49,516 nucleotides of DNA, taken from contig NZ_FNDD01000037.1 of assembly GCF_900100015.1 (NCBI RefSeq), positions 1 through 49,516 on the forward strand, written 5' to 3'. Position 1 is the stretch's first letter; the number at the start of each line of letters is the position of its first letter. Position numbers and translations under genes: made by a program. Shown here piece by piece: positions 1 to 8,900 of this stretch. Below the pieces are notes generated by a model that worked only from the letters and a program-made list of their open reading frames with translations, ran no database searches and was not told the DNA's origin. This DNA is from Vibrio xiamenensis (GTDB taxonomy: Bacteria > Pseudomonadota > Gammaproteobacteria > Enterobacterales > Vibrionaceae).

Positions 1-300
1 AAGTCGTTTTTATCGACAACTGTTGTGGCGTTATCAAATCAAGCAAAGCTTATCTAGGCGTGGTAATTGCTGGGATAACAGTCCGATGGAACGGTTCTTC
101 AGAAGTCTAAAGACAGAATGGATACCCGTGTCGGGTTATCGGAATTTTAGCGAAGCAAAAGAGAATATAACTCGATACATCTCGGGCTATTACAGCCAAC
201 TCAGGCCACATCAATATAATGGTGGGCTGACACCCAATGAGTCTGAACGACTGTATTGGGAAAACTCTAAAGCCATGGCCAAATTTAGTTGACCACTACA
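1..300 (+). mobile_element. 3' end of an IS3-family insertion sequence
   Basis: The window opens inside an IS3-family element, whose transposase ends at 292. The sequence just after the stop, TTGACCACTACA (289-300), ends in CA. Its reverse complement, TGTAGTGGTCAA, has the TG start typical of IS3-family terminal repeats, so the right end is placed at 300. The left end is outside the window. The element ends four bases short of the stop codon of the radical SAM gene at 305, so it has landed immediately downstream of that operon and may have replaced its terminator or separated it from a further gene. Confidence 0.75.
2..292 (+). CDS. IS3-family transposase OrfB, C-terminal fragment
   Basis: This is the last part of the DDE transposase (OrfB) of an IS3-family element. 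The reading frame is open from base 2, so the gene starts to the left of the window. The visible part contains the hallmark segment SRRGNCWDNSPMERFFRSLK, which surrounds the third catalytic acid (the E of PMERFF). It is followed by the usual YxxxYNxxRPH-like segment, here YYSQLRPHQYNG, near the C-terminus. The TTG at 23 is not a real start, because the family sequence continues upstream of it. Whether the element is complete cannot be judged here. Confidence 0.9.
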   Translation, partial: SRFYRQLLWRYQIKQSLSRRGNCWDNSPMERFFRSLKTEWIPVSGYRNFSEAKENITRYISGYYSQLRPHQYNGGLTPNESERLYWENSKAMAKFS

Positions 301-304
301 CATG

Positions 305-892
305 TTATTCCGAGCTCCTAATAATAAAAGGCAGCCCATTTACGACAAGATTATTCTCAGAAGAGATCCTCCATTCATTTGTAATTAAATTATCGTCCAC
401 TTCTATATTTTTATCGTAACGCTCGCTGAGGTAATGAAAGTTCTGGTTTGTCGAACCGACCCAGTTCCTGTTTGTTTCTGGTTGATGATGATCATATTCC
501 CCATCAATTAATAGATCGGTAAACTGAATCAGCTTTAACGCGCCTTTAAACTTCTCGTCACTAAGTTCCTCCATGTTGTAACCAGTAAATATCATGACGG
601 TTAACCCCAACTCTCGAGTGAACTTAGCGATATCAACCAAGCCTGCCGCCTGTAAAAACGGTTCCCCGCCCAGAAGCGTAATCCCCTCTATTCCATAGTT
701 TTGATAATTGCTTTTAATACGCTGGCAAATGTCTTCTGAAGACAATACCTTTGCTGGTTTTATCTCCAAAAAAGCCGGATTGCAGCAACCGCGGCATCTT
801 TTTAGACAACCCTGCACCCAAATCGCCGTTCTTAATCCCGGCCCTTCCGCATTGGTTTGGTCAACAACGGCGGCGATGTTCAGATAACTCAT
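305..892 (-). CDS. NrdG-like radical SAM protein of a five-gene operon
   Basis: A 195-aa radical SAM protein resembling the activating enzyme of anaerobic ribonucleotide reductase (NrdG). The SAM-binding 4Fe-4S motif CxxxCxxC is C29, C33 and C36 (GCLKRCRGC), followed by the GGEP motif (LLGGEPF, about residue 75), and NrdG-type WVGSTNQNFHYL near residue 145. Family members abstract a hydrogen from a partner protein or small molecule using 5'-deoxyadenosyl radicals. No glycyl-radical partner (NrdD or PflB) is encoded nearby, so the substrate is unknown. Its start overlaps the stop of the AAA+ gene by four bases (ATGA, 889-892), and it is the last gene of the operon. A housekeeping NrdG role is unlikely in this context. 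The stop lies outside the IS end, so the C-terminus is probably native. Confidence 0.85.
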   Translation of the reverse strand: MSYLNIAAVVDQTNAEGPGLRTAIWVQGCLKRCRGCCNPAFLEIKPAKVLSSEDICQRIKSNYQNYGIEGITLLGGEPFLQAAGLVDIAKFTRELGLTVMIFTGYNMEELSDEKFKGALKLIQFTDLLIDGEYDHHQPETNRNWVGSTNQNFHYLSERYDKNIEVDDNLITNEWRISSENNLVVNGLPFIIRSSE

Positions 893-2733
893 CGGAGGAT
901 ATCAAAGTCGAAAGACTTACCCGCTTGAACAACCGAGATAGTTTTACCAGCAAGCGCATTCGCATCATCAACTTCTTCAAACAGAAATTGAGCCAACGGG
1001 TCAAAGAGACAAGAGACCAATGCATTTAATACGCCTCGTCCACCACTTTGCGGGTCGACCTTATCGATGATGGTGCTAAGCGCTTGATCTTCATCCTCGA
1101 AAACTAAATCGGAAATTAACCATTTTTCCTTGAGGCGATTCTTTAACGGCTCAAGTTTGGTTTTTGCTATGGAAACAAGAAATTCTCTATCTTGCATGAA
1201 GTTGAATGGAACGATATTGGCTTCACCAATACGACCCAGCAGCTCTGGACGTTTCAGTTCATTCACAAAGTGATGGCTTACAGCGCTCTTAAACGCTTCA
1301 GCGGTATTGTGCCCCGGCTGAATAGTGCTCGCACCAATGTTTGACGTAAAGACGATAAACGTATCAGAAAACATGACGGTTTCACCTTTACCGTCAGTTA
1401 AGCGTCCGTCTTCAAGTATTTGTAGGAATTTATCCAGAATTCGTGGGTGTGCTTTTTCTATCTCGTCAAACAACAACAGAGAAAAGGGACGACGTTTTAC
1501 TGCATTAGTAAGTTGTCCGCCTTCTTCGAAACCAACGTAGCCCGGAGGAGCACCAATTAATCGCTGGTCAGCGTGTTCATGATTGAACTCAGACATGTCA
1601 AATCGCAGGCATGCGTCTTCATCACCGAATAAAAAACTTGCCAGTGATTTAGCTAACTCGGTTTTACCCACACCGGTCGGTCCAACAAAGAACAATGCAC
1701 CTTTCGGGGTTCTGGAACGGGAGGAATGTTGCAGGCCAGAAAGTCCAGTGTAGGCTCGGATCAGTACTTTTTTAACCGTTTCTATTGCTTCCTGTTGCCC
1801 TTTCACTCGGCGGCTTAGCGTTTCTGTGGTTGTTTTTAGCTTGTCGCGATTGAGTTGCTCCCAAGGCGACTCTTTCTTTCCATAGCGATACAGAGAGACG
1901 AGCGCATCGATACTCAGCGAGCCTTCTTGTTGGCGGGATAGTCTAGCCAGGTGGTTTATGTCTCTGAGTGTCAGGGCATCAGTTAAATCTGCCAGATCTT
2001 CCAATGCACGTGAGCCGGAGCTTAGTGTTTCATCCACATCAAAAACATGAGCGAGAGACAGAATGGCTTGCTTTCTGCTCTCTCGATTAGGCAGCGGAAT
2101 GTTAACTTCTGCGAACTGGGGGTTTCCTAAATAAAGAGAAGGCGGCAGGATACTTGCGCCCTGACACATAAACACCATCAGACTTTGAACCTTATCTACT
2201 TCACTTGCCGTGACAGCGTCGCGAGCGTTACGAAGACCTTGGGAGATCTGCAATAACCAACCGCGCTCTTGCTCTGATAATGCATTAACCTGACCAAATA
2301 AATAGTTCGACCAATCGATGATAAATGCAATCTTCGCCGCGTTATGATCAAGCATGACACGCTGCGCCATTGCGAAGAAATCTTCTGGTGTTATCTCTGT
2401 CGTCGGGTTTAACGTTTCAGTCTCGGAACCAAAATCTTCGCCCAAATCGTAATCATCTCCCTCCAATTCATCGGTAGATGATTGCAACTGTGACTGCAAA
2501 TTTTGCCACTCTTGTGCTGTGACACCTGAAATCCCGCCCACACGGGAATAAAATACCACATGTTTAAAGCCCGCTTTTTTAAGGCTGCTATCTAATACTT
2601 CTCGCATCGGCATGATGCTATGTTGCGCCGAAAAAGCTAAATCGATCACATTGCCACTTAAGACGATACCGCGACGTAGCTTTGCCTGACGTAAAAAATC
2701 ATCAAGCCAACCCGCTAATACTTTGTTATTCAT
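889..2733 (-). CDS. ClpA/B-type AAA+ ATPase of a five-gene operon
   Basis: A 614-aa protein whose C-terminal half is a ClpA/ClpB D2-type AAA+ unfoldase. It has Walker A GPTGVGKT (351-358), a ClpB-like pore-loop region GAPPGYVGFEEGG, Walker B LLLFDEIEKAH (D423, E424), sensor FTSNIG, and a C-terminal small domain. The first 300 residues look like a second AAA-like module without a recognisable Walker A, interrupted by an acidic stretch around 90-115 (ELEGDDYDLGEDFG). The protein therefore seems to have one working ATP site. There is no N-terminal Clp repeat domain, and I see no ClpP-docking loop. The gene starts five bases after the coiled-coil gene stops and overlaps the radical SAM gene by four bases. 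Known relatives thread and remodel proteins. Here the client could be another operon product, which is an inference. Confidence 0.85.
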   Translation of the reverse strand: MNNKVLAGWLDDFLRQAKLRRGIVLSGNVIDLAFSAQHSIMPMREVLDSSLKKAGFKHVVFYSRVGGISGVTAQEWQNLQSQLQSSTDELEGDDYDLGEDFGSETETLNPTTEITPEDFFAMAQRVMLDHNAAKIAFIIDWSNYLFGQVNALSEQERGWLLQISQGLRNARDAVTASEVDKVQSLMVFMCQGASILPPSLYLGNPQFAEVNIPLPNRESRKQAILSLAHVFDVDETLSSGSRALEDLADLTDALTLRDINHLARLSRQQEGSLSIDALVSLYRYGKKESPWEQLNRDKLKTTTETLSRRVKGQQEAIETVKKVLIRAYTGLSGLQHSSRSRTPKGALFFVGPTGVGKTELAKSLASFLFGDEDACLRFDMSEFNHEHADQRLIGAPPGYVGFEEGGQLTNAVKRRPFSLLLFDEIEKAHPRILDKFLQILEDGRLTDGKGETVMFSDTFIVFTSNIGASTIQPGHNTAEAFKSAVSHHFVNELKRPELLGRIGEANIVPFNFMQDREFLVSIAKTKLEPLKNRLKEKWLISDLVFEDEDQALSTIIDKVDPQSGGRGVLNALVSCLFDPLAQFLFEEVDDANALAGKTISVVQAGKSFDFDILR

Positions 2734-2738
2734 TGCGC

Positions 2739-3866
2739 CTACTTGTTCATTCGTTGTGTTTGGGAAGGAATTGGTTTCATTACCGCATCTTCATCGTCCG
2801 GGTTACTCCATAAGACACGAGCTTCTGACAAATCTACGCCATAAATATCCGTGAGTTTTGGCAAGACTTGTTGAATGTCCTTCTGGCAGGTTTGGCCTTT
2901 GTAGTTGTCAAACTTGTAGGTGCACTGACCATCAAGTTCTATCTGAAATAAGGCTCTGTTCCCAGCGGGGCGAGATGCGGCAATCAAGACTTCATCCTTG
3001 CCTTTACCCTTTACTAATTTGGGCTTTTGTACATGGAATCCAGCTTCTTGGAGAGATTTGTAAACGGCCTTGACCATCTCACGTCGTACTGCTTCTTCTT
3101 CAATGGCGGTATCCATTTGCTTACTTATCTCATTGAGTAACTCCTGACTTTTTTCTGGCTCATCATTTGTTTTTCTTCTTACCAACTCGAGCTGCTCAGT
3201 CAGGCCAAGCGCTTTTTCTTGAGAAAGATTTTTCACGATATCTTTAGAGATCACTTGAGCAAGCTCCGCACTCGCTTCCTTCTGACTTTGCTTATTTATT
3301 TGTTCCCGCCGTCTGTGAGCTCTCTGTTCAGCTTCGATCTTTAGGTTGCCCAAAGCCGTTTTAATATCGTCTTCGCTAACACTTCTCTCGTTTGAAAAAA
3401 GGGTCGCATACAGCTCATTCAATTCTCTTAGTACCGCATTACGGCTAAGCTTATCATTCCAGTTCAATAGCTCTTGTTGCCATACGTTAAGCAAATGACT
3501 CTTGTGCTGGCGCTCCTTTTCCTCTTTCTCCTTCAATGCAGCCACATATGCCTGATGCTCTGCGTGTTCCACTTCTTTTCTTATGCTACGAGCATTACGT
3601 GGCAATGCATGTATTGCCTGACCAATGGACATGCTGATTTCACGCGCTCTAAATGGGTCATTATGCAGCTCTCTTTGCAGATTATTGAGCTGGTTGCGCA
3701 AGCGGGTGTAGTCACTTTGGACAAACTCTTCTAGTCCCTGCGCTAATACGTCGGATAAGATTGCTTCATAGCGGTCTGCGTATTCTTGCGTAGTCTGTCT
3801 GACTCGACGCGCTGCAATTTCCCGCTCTCTTGCCAAGCGATATTGGCGCTCGTGATATTCACTCAT
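2739..3866 (-). CDS. Coiled-coil protein of a five-gene operon (unknown family)
   Basis: A 375-aa highly charged, mostly helical protein. Residues 1-270 are rich in E, K, R and Q with heptad-like spacing (for example REREIAARRV and LKEKEEKERQ), suggesting long coiled coils. The last 100 residues (from about 270) look like a small mixed alpha/beta domain with GFHVQKPKLV and ALFQIELDGQ, which resembles a strand-rich fold but matches no family I can name. No catalytic motif is visible. Its stop is five bases from the ATPase gene, and its ATG overlaps the PIN gene stop by four bases, so it is surely co-translated with both. A scaffold or adaptor between nuclease and ATPase is plausible but not shown by the sequence. 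Confidence 0.75.
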   Translation of the reverse strand: MSEYHERQYRLAREREIAARRVRQTTQEYADRYEAILSDVLAQGLEEFVQSDYTRLRNQLNNLQRELHNDPFRAREISMSIGQAIHALPRNARSIRKEVEHAEHQAYVAALKEKEEKERQHKSHLLNVWQQELLNWNDKLSRNAVLRELNELYATLFSNERSVSEDDIKTALGNLKIEAEQRAHRRREQINKQSQKEASAELAQVISKDIVKNLSQEKALGLTEQLELVRRKTNDEPEKSQELLNEISKQMDTAIEEEAVRREMVKAVYKSLQEAGFHVQKPKLVKGKGKDEVLIAASRPAGNRALFQIELDGQCTYKFDNYKGQTCQKDIQQVLPKLTDIYGVDLSEARVLWSNPDDEDAVMKPIPSQTQRMNK

Positions 3867-5962
3867 TTCACTTTTCCTTGCTTACCAAGATAATTTTTTA
3901 CATGCTGGGTTGGGATGTTTTCTGCATTCGCCATGTTTCGCAGGTTCTTATCTTCGGTCACTATTAAAACCTTTCCTAATCGATAGTAGGCAGCGACAGA
4001 CAACACTTTTGCATCTGCTGTGTTGCTTCTGTTTTTCTTTAGCAAGTTCAAATGTTCCTGCTCATAGTGCTGGCCTTGAGGCAGTTGCGTTAATCTGTCT
4101 ATCGCTTTTCTTGCCTGTTTGGCCTTGTCACTGAACTCGCCATTTTTCTTGTCCGTTTTCAACCCGTCAAGTTCATCCAAAACAACCGCTGGTATCACCA
4201 AATAGTCGGATGATTTGATTTGATCTAGCAGCGTTAATCTGTGCATTAAACAGTTGGTATCAATCACGACGACTCGTTTGTTGTCTGCTCTTGGTGTAGC
4301 AAATGAAGTGACAATGTGCTGTTCAATATTATCTATACGTGATTCAACAAACTTTAATGAAGATACTTCCATACACTGAGGAGGCACGACATCAGACAGT
4401 TTTTTAAGTGCCGCTTTCCAGTCAGTGATTAACGTGAGCAGTCGGTGATCAGCCGTGACATGTACCAATTCGCCTGATTCAAAGTAACTTTTCCCCGCCA
4501 TATCCTGAATAGCAAAATAAGCCTTGGAATACTCATTCAGCACTGGTGTCAGCATAAGATTAGGGATAACTTTTCGCTCAGATAACGAGTGCTGAATAAG
4601 GCCAGTCACACACGTTGGGAGCAGCTTTTGACTCTCCAGATGTTTATTGGCAAACATCTTCTGGTATTGTTCAAGCTCTTCTAAATTCGCGACAGGTAAT
4701 ACTTTGTTTTCAAGAAGCTTTAAGCTTACGTCAGGGACGACATTTTTGACCCTGTCGTAGTATCGTTTAACATTTCCGATGTCAGTGGCAGGCAAACGTT
4801 CCACAGCTTGGTCCACGCCCAATAATGATGAAAACAGTATGACGTCGACGTCGTTTGTCTCTAAAAGGTACTGTTTAATATCCTCCCAAAGCTCCGAGCC
4901 ACTTAGTTTTACTGCCAAGTCAACCTGTCTCGGTTGGCCCGCAAAGTGAACCGTTGTATTACCTGCATGGATCTCAAACGCATTAAAACTGCTATCAATA
5001 TTCAACGCTTTCAGGCTATCTTGCGCCTCAAATCGTTGTTTAGGAAGAGTAAGTTGATTTCCGGATAGAGAGACGTCATCCACTGCGGCTAAGCATATTG
5101 TCGGCAGTTTGCTGACGTCCACACTTTCCCGAGTCACAATAAGCTTCGATGCATCAATATTGTTCAGTCGCTTTGTATGCGCGGGAGCGGCTATGGCTTT
5201 AACCTGCTGCCATTTGAACGATGGTAATTCGAACTCCGCATGGTTTGAAAAACAGCCCTGTACGATTTGAGACCATAAAAACTCTTTGTCTGCCGCATTC
5301 AACCAACTTAGGAAAGGCTTTTCCGACGAGGTGACATTCACGTTGCCGTTGGTATCGATATCGAGAGAGATTGTTTTAATGTCCCACGATGTTTCGGATA
5401 ATCGCGGTTTTACACGTTCAATTCTTATATTTGGCTTACTTTGCCACTCACCACGAATGCGCTCTTCAACAATGCCTTCTACAACTGCTAAGGTCACGTC
5501 TAGTGAACGAGGATTTATTGAAGCGACATCATCATTGACGTCTTTTCGCAAACCGTTTTTGTTTACGAGCTTTCTTAGTACCGGATGATAATAGTGAGTC
5601 TCTGACGTATTTTTGTTACTACTAGGCAATGCATTATCGACCAAAAATTTTTTTCCGCTTAGTGTTACATCAAAACTATTCAGCGTCAGTGTTCCTCCTT
5701 CATCTATCGACAGTCCGTGCATAATCTCAACGGCATTAAAGTCCATCAGATACCTGAGCCCTTCAATGAAAAATACTGCATCCGTCTTTAGTTCTTGAGT
5801 AATCTGATCAATGCTTTGGTTGCCCAAGTCATTCCGATATTTAACCAATAATTGCAGGAGGCTTTTTTCAAAAACTGTTGTTTTACGAATAGTTTGATAA
5901 GAAATCTGAGAGTTTATCTCATATACAGGCACGGCTATTTTATGGTTTTGAAGGTATCTCAT
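3863..5962 (-). CDS. PIN-domain nuclease of a five-gene operon
   Basis: A 699-aa protein with a C-terminal PIN domain (about 563-690) of the type fused to PhoH ATPases. The metal-binding acids are all present: D568 (VVVIDTNCLMH), E597 (VLDELDGLK), D650 (NTADAKVLSVA) and D671 (LIVTEDKNLRNMA). This predicts an active metal-dependent RNase. Residues about 30-85 look like a winged-helix region, followed by some 450 residues of mainly beta-type sequence with no family I recognise. The gene overlaps both the helicase gene stop (5959-5962) and the coiled-coil gene start (3863-3866) by four bases. A PIN nuclease coupled to a UPF1-like helicase suggests RNA as the target. Unlike VapC toxins, it is long and has no small antitoxin next to it. 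Confidence 0.85.
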   Translation of the reverse strand: MRYLQNHKIAVPVYEINSQISYQTIRKTTVFEKSLLQLLVKYRNDLGNQSIDQITQELKTDAVFFIEGLRYLMDFNAVEIMHGLSIDEGGTLTLNSFDVTLSGKKFLVDNALPSSNKNTSETHYYHPVLRKLVNKNGLRKDVNDDVASINPRSLDVTLAVVEGIVEERIRGEWQSKPNIRIERVKPRLSETSWDIKTISLDIDTNGNVNVTSSEKPFLSWLNAADKEFLWSQIVQGCFSNHAEFELPSFKWQQVKAIAAPAHTKRLNNIDASKLIVTRESVDVSKLPTICLAAVDDVSLSGNQLTLPKQRFEAQDSLKALNIDSSFNAFEIHAGNTTVHFAGQPRQVDLAVKLSGSELWEDIKQYLLETNDVDVILFSSLLGVDQAVERLPATDIGNVKRYYDRVKNVVPDVSLKLLENKVLPVANLEELEQYQKMFANKHLESQKLLPTCVTGLIQHSLSERKVIPNLMLTPVLNEYSKAYFAIQDMAGKSYFESGELVHVTADHRLLTLITDWKAALKKLSDVVPPQCMEVSSLKFVESRIDNIEQHIVTSFATPRADNKRVVVIDTNCLMHRLTLLDQIKSSDYLVIPAVVLDELDGLKTDKKNGEFSDKAKQARKAIDRLTQLPQGQHYEQEHLNLLKKNRSNTADAKVLSVAAYYRLGKVLIVTEDKNLRNMANAENIPTQHVKNYLGKQGKVK

Positions 5963-8900
5963 TTACGCGCCCTCTTTTTTCTGTTGCTTGTCGACTCTTC
6001 TTTAATTCGCATCTCTGAAGCAGGGAATATCCGAGCAGCGCGATCGAGATCTCCAAAGATGTTTCGATACACCTGCTTTTTCTGAGTCCCCGGTGCATCC
6101 ATATTCGGGAGATATACATCCCTTTGCTCCAACATATTTCTCGCACCAAAGACGATTAACAAGTTTTGTGCACGGGACATAGCAACGTTAATAAATTCAT
6201 ACCGAGCAACATTGGCTCTAGCCGAGCGTCGTTTGTTCTTTGGTCCGCCATCATTTCTGACCAAGCTAATCAAAATGATCGGTTTCTCTTTCCCCTGATA
6301 ACGAATTACCGTATTGATTTCCACGTGAATCGCATCAAACTGAATGTTTCCACCATTAACTTTGCGGATTTCATCTCGGATAACACGACACTGAGATGCA
6401 TAGAACGATACCACTCCAACTTTCTGTTTCTTTTTCTGGCTGAAGCCATTTTGTCTGGACTGCTCATTTATGTTTTTCAGCGAATGCGCAATCAAGCGGG
6501 CTTCAAGCCTGTTGGTACGCTCTTCGCTTTCTCTAAATGGATTTCCCTTGAGGTCATAGGATGTATCGATCCAGAGTATATGGTCTTCAACAAGATACTC
6601 ATCGCCATCTTTAGCGCACCGCTTTTCGCTTGATATAAGTTTGTTGTTTTTTCCATCGATAACAATGCCATGCATGTGCCTTCTATCCTGGTTCTCCTTA
6701 TTGATTTGTTCACTCTTCTCACGAGAATCAAAACCATATCGCAGCTGTCCTTCATAAAAATGATTAACGATTTTCATGATTTGTGGATGCATTCGATACT
6801 GGACAATTAACCGCTCGCGTATTGAAGGGTCCGCGTTTTCAAAATGCTCCTTAAACAAGGACGCCGTCACCAACTTCTCGAAGCGACGAAGGTTATCTTT
6901 GGTGAGTGTCTTACTATCCCCTTCCTCCATGGCTTCTTCGGCTTTATCCGTAAAGGCTTGCGCGTCCTGACTTTCCTGAAATACAGGCGGCAACTGCCTA
7001 TGGTCCCCAACTAGAATGGCTCTGCGGGCACGCATAAGTGGCAGAAGTAATTCAACTGGTGTCGCTTTAGATACCTCATCAATAACCACCGTATCAAAGC
7101 TTTCCACCCCCGCATTTTTTAGCGTCTGTTCGCTTTCATTACATGAAATGGCTATCAGATTACAGTTCTCAACAAAGGTATTTTCAATGTGCGCCCAATC
7201 AGACTGCGCCGCATTGTTCTCTGAAAGGTTTTCAGCCCAGTCAGAGAAAAAACCTTCCCAAGGAGCTCTGATCTGACTTTCTTCCAGTAACTCAGAAGAC
7301 AGTTTGTTCATACGCTGTTTAGCGTTACTCAATTGCAACTCAAAATCTTCTGACTCAGCTACGTTCTGTTCTAACAACAGTTTCCCTGCCTGATTCTTGG
7401 ACTGTTGAAGGGTGCTCTGTAGCTTTCTTAACTTATACTCACAATTGGCTAAGACAGATTCTGCATGTTTAACTGCATCACCATTCGGCGTTTCTGCACT
7501 TCCGATCTCTTTTAACCAATGTTCTTGCTCATTGGTCACGATGAGAAGCGCTTCTTCTATGGAGCCAGAAATGGCGTCTAGTTTGTTTATACGCGCCGAC
7601 AGTAATTGTTCCGTTTCCGATGCATTACTTACGTTAGCAAATATTTCTTTGTCCACAAAACATGAATAGGTCTGTTCATCTAATCCAGTCTGTTGTTGTT
7701 TCAACTCGCGCATCTGCCTTCTTGCATCACGCCATTGATTTGCTAGCGAGGCGCTATCGTCGATTTCCATCTTGTCTGAAAGGCGTTCAACTTCATCTGA
7801 CAATTGTAACAACCGTTTTTGCGTGTCGTCATCTTGCAAACTACCCTCTCCAGCAGCTTGCAAACGCAATATATCGTGCTTCATTTTTTCAGCACGATTT
7901 GTCACAACGCGCCAAATAGGCAACGTTTTACTGATAATTAAGGCTAAGCTTTCTGGATTATCTGTTGGTTCGTAAGAGTGGATAAAATCAGGCAACTTAA
8001 CCTGTATCTCAGACAACTTAAACAAGCGATGAATCAACATATGCGCACTTTGAGGGAAAAATGCTGCTTGAGTTAAATTACCCTCACCTTGTTTGATAAA
8101 TGCAATACTTTGGTTTGTCGCCTGTCTTTGCTCCTGAAGATGAGCGTATTGCTCATTAGCTTCGTCAAACGATTTTCTTACCTGAAGAAGTTGATCGCGG
8201 CCTGCTTTGCACTCAAGCTGAGTGTCACTGTGTTCTTTTTTCGCTTTAGCTATATCAGCCGCAACGAAATCTGCGTGGTCAATCCATTGTTGAAGCTTAG
8301 CGATTTCATCTTTTTTGATCTGGTGAGGTTCAATCCATGATGTTTGGACATGGTTATGCAAACTACTGTAGTAACGCTCAAGAGACCGATGTTCAGAAAA
8401 AGCCTGCCCTTCTTCGGTTATTTTCCCTTGCCCCTTTGCTAAACGGATTGCTCTTAATTCTGGATGATTACGTATACACCTTAAACAATTATCAATGGCA
8501 TCATGCGATTGACTGGCAAGCAACACGGTTTCACCTTGTCTCGCCATTTGCAAAATAGCTTCTGCGATAACCGTAGTTTTACCAGTACCAGGAGGCCCCT
8601 GAACCAAACACAAGTCTGGCGCTCCCATCATTTTTGCTACAGCACTTTTTTGTGCATCATTGAGCGTTTCATTAAACCAACTATCTACTTTTGGCAACTG
8701 CTCCAATTTATTTGCCTGATTGATATCGAAAAGATAGCTCGATAAATAAGGGGAATAACAACTTTCATTTTGTCGCAAATTTTTGATTGTACGTTCATGT
8801 CGATTGATAAGCGCTAAGTCACCTACTGAAGGAAATGAGATAAAACCGTCTTTGGGTACACTATCTAACAGCTCTTTTTTTACCTCAACATATTGATGTG

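Noticed and set aside
305..892. Prokaryotic viperin
   Set aside because: The protein is short (195 aa) with NrdG-type motifs and lacks the longer viperin core, so NrdG-like is the better call.
3863..5962. VapC-type toxin
   Set aside because: It has a PIN domain but is 699 aa, with no antitoxin gene upstream; VapC proteins are near 130 aa.
6166..6633. 155-aa plus-strand frame inside the helicase gene
   Set aside because: It is a shadow of the helicase motifs on the other strand and has no ribosome binding site or family match.
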